A stretch of DNA of 64,000 bases from Gemmatirosa kalamazoonensis (lineage in GTDB: Bacteria; Gemmatimonadota; Gemmatimonadetes; Gemmatimonadales; Gemmatimonadaceae): contig NZ_CP007128.1 in assembly GCF_000522985.1 (NCBI RefSeq), positions 2,898,220 through 2,962,219 of the forward strand, in the 5' to 3' direction. The translations under genes and the position numbers were made by a program. The notes beneath the pieces are model-generated. The model did no database searches, had not been told where the DNA came from, and saw only the letters and a list, made by a program, of their open reading frames with translations. Below are positions 8,714 to 17,353 of the stretch, piece after piece (the stretch's first letter is position 1; each line of letters opens with the position of its first letter).

Positions 8714-9589
8714 TCAGTGCGCGCCCTTGCGGAACAGCATCACGGGCAGGGTGAGCACCATGATCTTGAAATCGAACCACAGGCTCTGGTTCGCGATGTA
8801 CTCGAGATCGAAGTGCACCTTCTTGCGCACGTCCTCGAGGCACGAGTCGTAGCTGTGGTTGATCTGCGCCCACCCCGTGATCCCCGGCTTCACGCGGTGG
8901 CGGAACGGGTACTCCGGAATGTCGTTGCGCAGACGCACGACGATGCTCGGCCGCTCCGGGCGCGGGCCGACGATGTTCATCTCGCCGCGCAGCACGTTGA
9001 TGAGCTGCGGCAGCTCGTCGAGCCGCGTCTTGCGGAGCACGCGACCGACCGGCGTCACCCGCGCGTCGTGCTTCGTCGCCCACACCGCCTGACCGTTCGC
9101 CTCCGCGTCCGTGCGCATGGAGCGGAACTTCAGGATGGTGAACGGTTGCCCGCCGAGGTCCTCGATGCGGCGCTCGTTCAGCGCGGTCGTGCGGTTCCAC
9201 CGCCGATCGGCGCCGACACGCGTCTGCGTGTAGAACACCGGCCCCGGAGAGGTGAGCTTGACCACGATCGCCACCAGCACGCAGATCGGCGCGAGGACCA
9301 GCAGCGCGATGCCGGCGATGACGACGTTCACGACGCGGGTGAGCACCTCCCAGCGCTCGGCCGGGATCACTGCGGACGGCTGCTCCGGGACGCCGAAGTG
9401 GGGGAGCTCGGAGACCGCGGTCAGCTCCACCGGCGTGTCGAACGCAATGCTGGGCGAACCCGTCGCCACCGAGCCAAGGGCGCGCAGCCGCTGGCTCGAT
9501 GATGTACTCGCATCCTTGACGCGCCCGCCGAGGGCAGGCGCCGCGTCACCCGATGTGAGGTGCAACGAGGATTCTTCCATGTCGGTCAC
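8714..9589 (-). CDS. Undecaprenyl-phosphate sugar phosphotransferase (bacterial sugar transferase)
   Basis: This 291-residue membrane enzyme starts glycan assembly by moving a sugar-1-phosphate from a nucleotide sugar to undecaprenyl phosphate. A hydrophobic helix at about residues 85-113 (VNVVIAGIALLVLAPICVLVAIVVKLTS) is followed by the cytoplasmic catalytic domain with PGPVFYTQTRVG, FTILKFRSMRTDAE, RKTRLDELPQLINVLRGEM and VGPRPERP, all hallmark motifs of the WcaJ/EpsL-like catalytic core. Only one membrane segment is visible, so it is the short monotopic-type rather than a full WbaP. A GTG start at 9589 overlaps the TGA of the upstream export gene; ATG at 9580 is an alternative. It ends at the shared terminator at 8655-8691. 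Confidence 0.92.
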   Translation of the reverse strand: MTDMEESSLHLTSGDAAPALGGRVKDASTSSSQRLRALGSVATGSPSIAFDTPVELTAVSELPHFGVPEQPSAVIPAERWEVLTRVVNVVIAGIALLVLAPICVLVAIVVKLTSPGPVFYTQTRVGADRRWNRTTALNERRIEDLGGQPFTILKFRSMRTDAEANGQAVWATKHDARVTPVGRVLRKTRLDELPQLINVLRGEMNIVGPRPERPSIVVRLRNDIPEYPFRHRVKPGITGWAQINHSYDSCLEDVRKKVHFDLEYIANQSLWFDFKIMVLTLPVMLFRKGAH

Positions 9590-10425
9590 TGACCGGCGTA
9601 GGAGGCGCGGACGAAGGCCAGGACGGCCGTGACGATCGAGACGGAGAAGAGGATCGTCTGCAGTCGGCCGCGGCCGAACGAGTTGACCTGCCGTGGACGC
9701 GGCACCTCGATCTGATCGCCCGACTCGAGCCCGAGATCCTGCACGGTCGCGCCCTCGGCGATCGCCTGCTCGACGCTCTTCTGGCTCATGATCTCGTCGT
9801 CGCCACGATGGATCGTGACCTTGTCCGGCTTGGAGCTGTTCTGCGTTCCGCCGGCGACCATGAGCGCGTCACTGAGCGGACGCGTCGGATCGACCGCGTA
9901 CACGCCCGGCCGCCCGAACCCGCCGACGAACTGCAGGCGCGTGAGCGGATAGACGCGGATGCGCGGCTCGCGCACGAACGCCGCGACGTACTTCTCGACG
10001 GCGCCCTGTAGCTCCGAGCGCAGCACGCCGTGCAGCGACGTCGCCGGCCAGTTCACCATCGCGATCTTCACGCTGTCGAGGACGATGACCGTGTCCGGTC
10101 GCTGCCCCGGGGCACCGAAGTCCACGAGGAAGCGATCGCCCGTCTGGAAGTCGCCGTCAGTCAGCCGGCTGCGGAGCCGCGCGATCTCCGCGGCGCGCGC
10201 CTTCTTGTCCTTCGGCTTTCCGAGTCCCTGCTGGTCGACCTGAACGAGCGAGTCGAGACGATGGGTGATCTGCGCGCGCGTGGCGTAGGCGAGCGACATG
10301 GGGCCCGACTGGCGGCCGGTCTGCGCACCCGCGGCCACGGCGGCCACGGTGCCAAGCAGCACGGCGACATGCACGGCGGACACAAACGAGCGGCCCGCGC
10401 GGGAGGTAAGCGAGTGAGACGTCAC
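9586..10425 (-). CDS. Polysaccharide export protein with SLBB domain (Wza-like)
   Basis: This is a 279-residue exported protein. It has a signal peptide (hydrophobic residues about 14-33, ending near AGAQT), a polysaccharide-export domain (TGDRFLVDF and REPRIRVYPLTRLQFVGGFGRPGVYAVDPTRPLSDALMVAGG), then an SLBB-like region and a hydrophobic C-terminal segment (about 258-276). The order fits the Wza/EpsA export family, but no lipobox cysteine is visible, unlike classical Wza. The C-terminal helix could span the outer membrane as in Wza. It is translationally coupled to the sugar transferase (GTGA) and sits close to the Wzc-like gene. A palindromic promoter region lies upstream at 10560-10595. 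Confidence 0.85.
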   Translation of the reverse strand: MTSHSLTSRAGRSFVSAVHVAVLLGTVAAVAAGAQTGRQSGPMSLAYATRAQITHRLDSLVQVDQQGLGKPKDKKARAAEIARLRSRLTDGDFQTGDRFLVDFGAPGQRPDTVIVLDSVKIAMVNWPATSLHGVLRSELQGAVEKYVAAFVREPRIRVYPLTRLQFVGGFGRPGVYAVDPTRPLSDALMVAGGTQNSSKPDKVTIHRGDDEIMSQKSVEQAIAEGATVQDLGLESGDQIEVPRPRQVNSFGRGRLQTILFSVSIVTAVLAFVRASYAGQ

Positions 10426-10559
10426 GATGATGAGATACGCAGCGAGCGTGCTACTCGGCGACGAAGTGGCCGCGCGAGAGGGAACTGCCGATCGATCAAC
10501 AGCTTAGACGCCACCACGCGTCCCCTTGCGGAGGATGGGGGCTCTCATCTGTTCGACCT

Positions 10560-10588
10560 ATACTACAATTCGTGATGCGGCGCATCAA
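10560..10588 (-). promoter_or_regulatory. Candidate sigma-70 promoter of the export/sugar-transferase operon
   Basis: On the minus strand a TTGATG (-35, 10588-10583) and TAGTAT (-10, 10565-10560) are separated by 17 bp. Both are close to the sigma-70 consensus and stand out in this GC-rich sequence. The element is about 135 bp upstream of the export gene start and overlaps the palindrome at 10565-10595. Confidence 0.45.
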
Positions 10589-10595
10589 CAATTGT
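10565..10595. promoter_or_regulatory. 31-bp compound palindrome, probable operator
   Basis: There are two nested inverted repeats with one centre: outer arms ACAATT and AATTGT, inner arms GATGCG and CGCATC, with 3-nt spacers on each side and a single central base. It covers the -35 and the spacer of the candidate promoter, the placement expected of a repressor operator. The regulator is unknown. Confidence 0.5.
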
Positions 10596-10763
10596 CGGCT
10601 CCGGCTGGCGGTTACTGAAGCGCGAGGGATCCTATACGCGACCGAAATGGTTACGCGGTAAGGAGATAGTTCGTGCGCAGCGGGGTGGGCACGATACGAC
10701 GGTGCGTGCGGTGAAACTTGCAAGACGCGCGCGGCGCATCTCGTAACCCGACTCCGCGCCTTC

Positions 10764-11630
10764 GTGCCATCGCAGACCAGAGAATCTCGGGACGGAACGT
10801 CCCAACCGACGGTGCTCCTCGTCACGCCGTGCCGCTGGACGGCACGCACGCTCGAGGTGACGCTCGGCGCGGCAGGGCTCCAAACGGTTCACGTCCCGGA
10901 CGTCCAGGCGGCGATGGGCCCGTGCGCCAGCGGCGCCGTGGACGCGCTCCTGATCGACGAGCGCGCGGCCGGCGACCCGCGAACCCGTGGCGCCGACGCC
11001 TGCGGGCGCCTCGTGAACGCCGGTGCCGTGCCGCTGCCCGCGATGGTGCTCGCGCGTGAGATCGTGGACCCGCGGCAGCTTGACGCGCTGTTCGACGCCG
11101 GCGCATGGGGGCTGGCGACGTATCCGTTCGGCGGCGGGAGCTGGGTGTCGCAGCTCGCGGCGTGGGTCCGGCGGAGCAGCGTGCCGCGCGCGGAGGGGCT
11201 CGTCGATCCGACGACGCGCCTGTACAACGAGCGTGGGCTGCTCCGGCGCGCGCGCGAGGTCGAGGCGGCGGCGCGGCGAGACGGCAGCGCGGTCGCGTGT
11301 GCGGTGTTCACCGTGGCGCCGCGAGTCGACGGCGACGCCACGGGGCCGGCGGAGCGGGGCGGCCTCGCCCAGCGCGTGGCCGACGCGTGCCGCAGCGCGG
11401 GGCGCGGCTCCGACGTGTTCGCGCGCCTCACCCCGCACGAGTTCGGGGTGATCGCGCCGGGCGCCGACGCCACCGGCGTGCGTCGGCTCGTCGATCGCAT
11501 CGGACGGGCGATCGCGGGCACCATGGCGGCCGAGGCGGCGCTCCGGGTGGGCGTGTTCGCGGTGCCTAACGTGCGGCTGGCGACGGTCTCCGTCGCCGAC
11601 ATGCTGACGCTCGCCGCGACCGACTGTTAA
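10764..11630 (+). CDS. Degenerate GGDEF-domain regulator, probably lacking diguanylate cyclase activity
   Basis: This 288-residue cytoplasmic protein has two domains. The first (about 16-140) has alternating strands and helices like a response-regulator receiver (TVLLVTPCRWTARTLEVTLGAAG, then AVDALLIDE) but lacks the paired N-terminal acidic residues. The second begins with GLVDPTTRLYNERGLLRRARE, matching the entry motif DPLTGLYNRRG of GGDEF domains, and has ARLTPHEFGVIAPG where active enzymes have RxGGDEF. The catalytic GGDEF is therefore replaced by TPHEF and the protein should not make c-di-GMP. It may instead bind a nucleotide or partner. The start is GTG at 10764. It lies between the export and Wzc-like genes, suggesting control of polysaccharide assembly. 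Confidence 0.7.
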   Translation: MPSQTRESRDGTSQPTVLLVTPCRWTARTLEVTLGAAGLQTVHVPDVQAAMGPCASGAVDALLIDERAAGDPRTRGADACGRLVNAGAVPLPAMVLAREIVDPRQLDALFDAGAWGLATYPFGGGSWVSQLAAWVRRSSVPRAEGLVDPTTRLYNERGLLRRAREVEAAARRDGSAVACAVFTVAPRVDGDATGPAERGGLAQRVADACRSAGRGSDVFARLTPHEFGVIAPGADATGVRRLVDRIGRAIAGTMAAEAALRVGVFAVPNVRLATVSVADMLTLAATDC

Positions 11631-11647
11631 CGGGCCAGCCCGAAAGC

Positions 11648-11689
11648 AGAGCGGCCGCCGTGATCCCATCGGATCGCGGCGGCCGCTCT
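11648..11689. terminator. Bidirectional terminator
   Basis: The arms AGAGCGGCCGCCG and CGGCGGCCGCTCT form a 13-bp perfect stem, extended by TGATC/GATCG. It sits between the convergent degenerate-GGDEF gene and the Wzc-like gene and should terminate both. Confidence 0.8.
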
Positions 11690-11693
11690 CGCT

Positions 11694-14165
11694 TCAGCCC
11701 TCGCGGACGGCGACGCTGGTGCCGCCGCCGCCGCCGGCGGACAGCGCCGGCGTCTCCTCGGGCAGCACGTAGTCCGGATCGTACGAGTAGTACTGGTACA
11801 TCCCGCTGTCCGTGCGCACCTCGTTCAGGACGGCGCCGAGCAGCGTGACCGGCAGCTGCGCGAGCACGGCGAGCTTCGCCTTCGCCATCTTGAGGTTCGT
11901 GCGGTTGCTGCGCAGCACGACCGCGAGCTGGCCGCACGCCGTGCCGATCGCGTAGGCGTCGGTGCCCGCGCCGAGCGGCGGCGTGTCGATGATGACGACG
12001 TCGAACTCCGCGGCGAGCGACGCCACCAGCTGCTGCATGCGTGGCGTGGCGAGCAGCTCGGGCGCGCGGCGGTGCCGCGTTCCGGAGGGGATGATCGTCA
12101 GGTTGTCGTGCCGCGTCGGGTAGCACACCTCGCCGAACAGGCTCGTGCCCTCGAGGTACTCGACGAGCCCCGGCACGGCCGGCGTGTCGAACGTCGCGTT
12201 GAGCTGCCCGCGGCGCGTGTCGGCGTCGATGAGCACCGTGCGCCAGCCGCCCTCGGCGAACGACAGCGCGAGGTTGCTCGCGACCAGCGACTTGCCGTCG
12301 CCCGGGCCCGGGCTGGTGATCCCGAACACGACGCTGCGCTGGCTGCCCGCGCCGGCCGCGTAGCGGACGTTCATGCGCAGCGAGCGGAACGCCTCCACGA
12401 TCTGCGCGATCTGCTCGGGCGACTGGCGTCCCGACTGGTCCACGACGGGCACGACGCCGAGTACCTCGAGCCCGAGGTCGACGCGCGCCTGCTCCGGGTA
12501 GCGGAAGCGGTTGTCGAGGAGGTCGAGGAGGAACGCGAGGCCGATGCCGATCACCAGACCGGCGAACAGACCGCCGCCGATGAACGTCGGCGCCGTGTTC
12601 GACGACGGCGCGAGCGGCGTGATGGCGGTGTCGAGGATCTTCACGTCCGGCACCGCCGACTGCTGCGCGAGCTGCGCCTGCGCCGACGCGGTGCGCAGCT
12701 TCGTGTAGATCTCGGCCCGCACGTCGCGCTCGCGCGCGAGCACGCCCGTCTGGATCGTCCGCTCCGGGATCCCCTGCAGCTCGTGCGTTGCCGTCTGCAG
12801 CTCCTGGCCGTACTGCGACTCGCGCGTGCGGAGCGTGGCGATGTAGTCGGTGAGCCGCTGCGGCAGCACCCGATCGTGCAGCTCGGCGATGTTGCGCCGC
12901 GCGTCGACGACGAGCGGGTTGGAATCGGTGAGCGTCTGCAGCTTCACGCGCAGGTCGACCGTCGCGTGCGTGAGCTCGTCGACCGTCTGCTTCACGCCGG
13001 CCGCGCCGGGATCGTTCGCGAGCGTGGGCACCGTGAGCAGGATCTCGGGCGCCAGCGTGGAACCGGGCGCCTTGATCTGCCCGAGGAGCCGCTCGAGCGA
13101 CTCGCGATCGCGCTTCAGCTGATCGACCTCCGTCTTGCGCGTGAAGAACGCGTTGAAGATCGGCTGGCCGACGGCCATGTTCTGCGACTTCGGGTCGGAG
13201 GAGATCACCGTCGGCGTCTCGGACGGCTCGGCGATCGTCTTCACGCGGTAGTCCTCGAACGCCTGCTCCGCGGCCTGGAGACCCTTCGAGGCCTCGTCGA
13301 GCTGCGTGTTCAGCGTCGTCGTCGAGGCGACCATCTCGCGCTTCTTCAGCTCCGTCGCGACGTCGACGAACTGCGTCAGCATCGCGTTCATCGTGGCGGC
13401 GGGCTTCTGCTGCGCCGTACCCGTGAGCGTGAGCCCGATGACCGGGCTGGCCTGCTTGATGGTGATCGCCAGCCGCTTCTGCACGTCGCGCGACGCCTCA
13501 CGCGGCGTGAGCACGGTGAACTCCACCTCACGCGACCGGGTGCCGAGCAGGCGAGCGGGGGGAACCCACGCGAAGCCCGCGCTGCGGCCGACGGAGTCGC
13601 CGACCGTTCCCACCTCGTGCGTGAACCCCACCTTGTCGGTGAGGGAGAATCGTCCGCGCTCGGTCTTCAGCGTGTAGGTGCCGGGCCGGAACTGCTTCTT
13701 GACCGGGTCGATCTGGAACGTCGCGAAGAGCAGCGAGTCGGACGCCTTCGCCGGCTGGATGTAGAGCGAGAGCTTCTGCACCACCGGGTCGATGATGGCG
13801 AAGCTCTGGAACAGATCGCGCCATCCCGCGTTCCCGGTGAGCTGCGCCGGGTTGATCATGCTCGGCTTCTCGTTCCCGGAACCGCTGCTGAAGATCGTCG
13901 CGTTGACCTCGTACTCCGGATCGATGAACCGCGTCGCGACGAAGCCGCCACCCAGCCCGAGGACGACGAGGGCCGCCACGAGCCACTTGTAGCGCGACAT
14001 TGCCGCCATGAAGCGGCCGACGCTCAGAGCACCGCCCGCTTCATCGGCCGGCGCCGCGGGCGGCGCGTAGGCGGCGGGGTCGTACGGCTGAAGCGCGTGT
14101 TCGGCGGCCGGCACAGGCAGCGGCGCGTCCGATCCGGCGGGGAGCGGGGGCAGGTTCGCGGACAT
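11694..14165 (-). CDS. Polysaccharide co-polymerase with C-terminal tyrosine autokinase (Wzc-like)
   Basis: This 823-residue inner-membrane protein controls chain length and export of capsule or exopolysaccharide. A Pro/Ala-rich N-terminus precedes transmembrane helix 1 (about 58-80), a long periplasmic coiled-coil domain, and helix 2 (about 520-540, in FIGGGLFAGLVIGIGLAFLLDLLD). The cytoplasmic BY-kinase domain has Walker A SPGPGDGKS (about 617-626), Walker A' with VLIDADTRRGQLN, and Walker B VVIIDTPPLG. A tyrosine cluster YQYYSYDPDY lies near residue 790, the expected autophosphorylation tail, though a roughly 25-residue Gly/Ser-rich extension follows it. Kinase and Wzz domains are fused, as in proteobacterial Wzc. 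It is transcribed away from the NtrC-type regulator. Confidence 0.93.
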   Translation of the reverse strand: MSANLPPLPAGSDAPLPVPAAEHALQPYDPAAYAPPAAPADEAGGALSVGRFMAAMSRYKWLVAALVVLGLGGGFVATRFIDPEYEVNATIFSSGSGNEKPSMINPAQLTGNAGWRDLFQSFAIIDPVVQKLSLYIQPAKASDSLLFATFQIDPVKKQFRPGTYTLKTERGRFSLTDKVGFTHEVGTVGDSVGRSAGFAWVPPARLLGTRSREVEFTVLTPREASRDVQKRLAITIKQASPVIGLTLTGTAQQKPAATMNAMLTQFVDVATELKKREMVASTTTLNTQLDEASKGLQAAEQAFEDYRVKTIAEPSETPTVISSDPKSQNMAVGQPIFNAFFTRKTEVDQLKRDRESLERLLGQIKAPGSTLAPEILLTVPTLANDPGAAGVKQTVDELTHATVDLRVKLQTLTDSNPLVVDARRNIAELHDRVLPQRLTDYIATLRTRESQYGQELQTATHELQGIPERTIQTGVLARERDVRAEIYTKLRTASAQAQLAQQSAVPDVKILDTAITPLAPSSNTAPTFIGGGLFAGLVIGIGLAFLLDLLDNRFRYPEQARVDLGLEVLGVVPVVDQSGRQSPEQIAQIVEAFRSLRMNVRYAAGAGSQRSVVFGITSPGPGDGKSLVASNLALSFAEGGWRTVLIDADTRRGQLNATFDTPAVPGLVEYLEGTSLFGEVCYPTRHDNLTIIPSGTRHRRAPELLATPRMQQLVASLAAEFDVVIIDTPPLGAGTDAYAIGTACGQLAVVLRSNRTNLKMAKAKLAVLAQLPVTLLGAVLNEVRTDSGMYQYYSYDPDYVLPEETPALSAGGGGGTSVAVREG

Positions 14166-14601
14166 CAGAGCTGGGACAGCCTTCGTGGAGGTTGCCCGCG
14201 CGGGAGCGAACGGGCGGCGCGTGGGCGAGCAGAGCCGGGGACGGGCACCCGGTGCCCGTCGGAGGCGGCACGCGCGGTACGCCGAGAGACGCAGGTATCG
14301 CCTGAAGCGTCACGGTGCGTGCCAGCGGACTCGTCCACCAGCCCGCGACGCCCCAGCAGCTCGCGACGCGCTACGGTACCCACGACGGGCGCTCAAGATC
14401 CGCCCCCAGGCGACCGACACCAGAGGTGGGGCGCCCATGCCACAGAACGTGGCTGGCAACCCACACCGCTCTGTGCGGTGCCCGGACCACCCTAAGTAAG
14501 CGCCGCTCGCGAGTTGTGTCGAGAGCGAATTGCGCCGCTGGGGGCGTGGCTCACGGGCCGCCGCAGATCGGACTCCCTCTCACCGATCCACGTCGGTCGC
14601 C
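14166..14601. other. 436-bp divergent intergenic region
   Basis: This gap lies between the wzc-like gene and the NtrC-type regulator. It contains a small inverted repeat CACCGC/GCGGTG (14464-14480) and a short AT-richer tract near 14490. I see no clear sigma-54 -24/-12 site, no RNA gene and no convincing small ORF. Promoters for both flanking genes are expected here. Confidence 0.5.
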
Positions 14602-16101
14602 ATGGCCATGCCGTCCTCGCTGGTTACCCCGCCGCAGGCGCCCGACGAGGCGCGTCGCCTTCGCATCCTCATCGTCGACGACGACCGCACGCTCCGGGAA
14701 GGATGCGCCAACATCCTGCGCCTGGACGGGCACGACGTCGCGGCGTTCGCCCGCGGCGACGAGGCGATCGAGGCGGCGACGCGCCGGCACTTCGACGTCG
14801 CCCTCGTCGACCTGTACATGACGCCGGTCGGCGGGCTCGACGTGCTGCGCGCCATCACGGCCGCCGACCCGAGCACGCTCGTCGTCGTCATGACCGGCAA
14901 CCCGACGGTCGCCTCGAGCCTCGACGCGCTGCGGGCGGGAGCGTGGGACTACCTCCCGAAGCCGTTCGCGGCGTCGCACCTCCAGGTGCTGATCGGGCGG
15001 GCCGCGCACGCCGCCCGCCAAGGACCGCGCCCGGCCCGCGAGCTGCGCGTCGATACCGGGGACGGCGAGGAGTCGGAGGATGCCGACGCCGCGCTGCTCG
15101 GCGACTCGCCGGCGTTCCGTCAGGCGGTGATGATGGCCCGCCGTGTCGCGCCGACCGACGCGTCGGTGATGATCTTCGGCGAGAGCGGCACCGGTAAGGA
15201 GCTCATCGCCCAGTTCATCCATCGCCACAGCCGGCGCGCGAGCCGGAAGATGGTGGAGATCAACTGCGCCGCGCTCCCCGAGGGGCTCCTGGAGAGCGAG
15301 CTGTTCGGCCACCGGAAGGGTGCCTTCACCGGCGCCGACCGCGACAAGCCCGGCCTGTTCGAGGTCGCGAACGGCGGCACGCTGTTCCTCGACGAGCTCG
15401 GGGAGATGCCGATGTCGCTGCAGGCGAAGCTCCTGCGCGTCCTGCAGGACGGCGTGGTGCGCCGCGTCGGCAGCGAGAAGTCGGACACGGTGGTGAACGT
15501 CCGCATCCTGGCGGCGACGAACCGCGATCCGCAGGAGGCGGTGCGCGACGGTCTGCTGCGCGAGGACCTGTTCTACCGCCTGTGCGTCGTGCCGGTGAAG
15601 CTCCCGCCGCTCCGCCAGCGGCCGGAGGACGTCGCGCTCCTCGCCGAGCACTTCCTCGCGCGGTTCTGGAAGCAGCACCGCGGTTCCGCGCCGTCGCCGC
15701 GCTTCGGCGCCGAGTGCATGGCGTTCCTGAAGTCGCGCACGTGGCCGGGGAACGTGCGCCAGCTGCAGAACGTCGTGGAGCACGTCTCGGTGGTGGCCGA
15801 GCCGGGCGCGATGCTGTCGCCCGACGACGTGTCGCTGTACGACGAGGCGGTCGGCACGAGCGGGGGCAACTCGGTCCTGCCGAACGTCCTGAACGAGAGC
15901 TTCCACAACGCGAAGGAGCAGGTCATCGCGCACTTCGAGCGCGAGTACCTGCTGCGCCTCACGGCGCGCACGGGGGGCAACATGTCGCGCGCGGCGCGCC
16001 TCGCCGGAATCGACCGCACGACGCTGTACCGACTCATGGAGAAGCACGGCCTCCGACGCGACGACGTCACCGCGACGCTGCTGACCAACACCGGGGAGTG
16101 A
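14602..16101 (+). CDS. Sigma-54-dependent response regulator (NtrC family)
   Basis: This is a 499-residue transcription activator. The receiver domain (about 20-135) has LIVDDD at its N-terminus, the phosphorylatable Asp about residue 70 in ALVDLYMTP, and the conserved MTGNP and KPF. The AAA+ domain has Walker A GESGTGKE (about 193-200), the sigma-54-contacting GAFTGA loop (about 240-245) and GGTLFLDELGEMP. The C-terminus has a Fis-type helix-turn-helix (NMSRAARLAGIDRTTLYRLMEKHGL). An intact GAFTGA implies true sigma-54 activation. The start is ATG 14602 (ATG 14608 is possible). A histidine kinase follows after 6 bp, so the two form a two-component system beside the exopolysaccharide genes. 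Confidence 0.93.
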   Translation: MAMPSSLVTPPQAPDEARRLRILIVDDDRTLREGCANILRLDGHDVAAFARGDEAIEAATRRHFDVALVDLYMTPVGGLDVLRAITAADPSTLVVVMTGNPTVASSLDALRAGAWDYLPKPFAASHLQVLIGRAAHAARQGPRPARELRVDTGDGEESEDADAALLGDSPAFRQAVMMARRVAPTDASVMIFGESGTGKELIAQFIHRHSRRASRKMVEINCAALPEGLLESELFGHRKGAFTGADRDKPGLFEVANGGTLFLDELGEMPMSLQAKLLRVLQDGVVRRVGSEKSDTVVNVRILAATNRDPQEAVRDGLLREDLFYRLCVVPVKLPPLRQRPEDVALLAEHFLARFWKQHRGSAPSPRFGAECMAFLKSRTWPGNVRQLQNVVEHVSVVAEPGAMLSPDDVSLYDEAVGTSGGNSVLPNVLNESFHNAKEQVIAHFEREYLLRLTARTGGNMSRAARLAGIDRTTLYRLMEKHGLRRDDVTATLLTNTGE

Positions 16102-16107
16102 GGGGCG

Positions 16108-17331
16108 ATGTCCCGTCCACCGCTGCGGCTCGTGTCCGAGCCGGTGCTCGACGCGCATCCGCTCACGACCTCCGATGCCCCGCTCCTGCCGTCCCGCGAG
16201 GCAGCCGGCGCCGGGGCTGACATCTGGGAGGAGCTCGACCGAGCCGCGGCGTGGGTGCAGGATGAGATGACCGACGGCCGCCTCGCGGTGGTGCCCGGGC
16301 CCGCGCTCGACGGCGCGGCGCGCGAGCGGGCGCGCCGGGCGCTGCGGCTGCTGTGCGTCGCGGCCCGCGCCACCTGGGCGACGCTCGACGTGCCGGGGTC
16401 GCCGGCGCCGCTCCGGCGCGAGGACCTGCCGGCGACCGTGCCGGCCACGGCGCTCGTGCGCGCCATGCGGCAGCGGCTTACGACGCAGACGGTGGAGGCG
16501 CGGAGCCGTGGCCTGCCGGCCGCCGATCCGGCGGACGTGCTGCGCGCCCTGCTCGCGCTCGAGCGCGTGGAGACGGCGCTCGAGGAGGACGGCGTGCGGA
16601 CTGCGATGGGTCAGCTCACCGGCGCGACGGCGATGGAGCTGCTCGTCGAGGTCGCGCACGACATGCGCTCGCCGCTCGGCTCGATCCTGTTCCTCGTGGA
16701 GCGGCTGCGCCGCCCGGCGCTCGGCGTCGATCCGCGACCGCCGGCGGAGGACCGCACCCTCGCTCTCGTCTACGGCGCCGCGTTCGGGCTGAGCGCGATG
16801 GTGAGCGACGTGATGGAGCTCGCGCGCGGCGGCGACCGCCTGGCGGCCGGCGAGCCGGCGCCGCTGGTCCTCACCGACGTCGTCGAGGCGGTGGCGTCGA
16901 TCGCCGCGCCGCTGGCCGAGGAGAAGGGGATCCTGCTCGAGATGCCGGAGCTGCCGCGCGAGGTGCGGATCGGGCACGGTGCGGCGCTGCACCGGGTGCT
17001 CGTGAACCTCGTGACGAACGCGCTGAAGTTCACCCCGGCCGGCCGCGTGTCGCTCCGGGTCGAGGCGCGATCGCGCACCCGGGTGGCGTTCTCGGTCGAG
17101 GACACGGGGCGTGGGATCCCACGGTCGGTGCTCGCGCAGCTGTTCCAGACGTTCCGCCGCCGCGCGGCGCGCGACGACTACGCGTTCTCGAGCGCGGGGC
17201 TCGGTCTCGCGATCTGCCAGAAGCTCCTGTCGGCGATGGACTCGGAGCTCCAGGTGGAGTCGGAGGAGGGCGTGGGGACGACGTTCCGCTTCGAGCTGGA
17301 GCTGCCCCCGGCCGGACCGGCCGCCGCCTGA
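16108..17331 (+). CDS. Cytoplasmic sensor histidine kinase, partner of the NtrC-type regulator
   Basis: This is a 407-residue kinase with no transmembrane segment. The N-terminal 170 residues have no recognisable sensor fold and are helical and Ala/Arg-rich. The H box VEVAHDMRSPLGSI puts the phosphorylated His at about residue 184. The ATPase domain has the N box LVNLVTNALKF, the G1 box DTGRGIP and the G2 box GLGLAI. The phosphorylation site has HDMRSP rather than the commoner HELRTP, a variant seen in functional kinases. It starts 6 bp after the regulator and should phosphorylate it. A soluble kinase implies an internal or partner-borne signal rather than an external one. Confidence 0.9.
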   Translation: MSRPPLRLVSEPVLDAHPLTTSDAPLLPSREAAGAGADIWEELDRAAAWVQDEMTDGRLAVVPGPALDGAARERARRALRLLCVAARATWATLDVPGSPAPLRREDLPATVPATALVRAMRQRLTTQTVEARSRGLPAADPADVLRALLALERVETALEEDGVRTAMGQLTGATAMELLVEVAHDMRSPLGSILFLVERLRRPALGVDPRPPAEDRTLALVYGAAFGLSAMVSDVMELARGGDRLAAGEPAPLVLTDVVEAVASIAAPLAEEKGILLEMPELPREVRIGHGAALHRVLVNLVTNALKFTPAGRVSLRVEARSRTRVAFSVEDTGRGIPRSVLAQLFQTFRRRAARDDYAFSSAGLGLAICQKLLSAMDSELQVESEEGVGTTFRFELELPPAGPAAA

Positions 17332-17353
17332 CGCGGTCGAGCCGCGATCGGCG

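Larger units (their letters stand above)
10426..10763. other. 338-bp divergent intergenic region
   Basis: This gap separates the minus-strand export gene and the plus-strand degenerate GGDEF gene. It is locally AT-richer than its surroundings (about 10540-10690) and contains a candidate minus-strand promoter and a compound palindrome at 10560-10595. I see no convincing small gene in it. Confidence 0.6.

Noticed and set aside
12072-14495. 807-residue plus-strand frame opposite the Wzc-like gene
   Set aside because: It is a GC-rich shadow of the wzc-like gene; composition is Arg/Asp/His-rich and no domain is recognisable.
14551-16992. 813-residue minus-strand frame across the NtrC/kinase pair
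   Set aside because: Shadow frame; it crosses two well-supported genes on the other strand.
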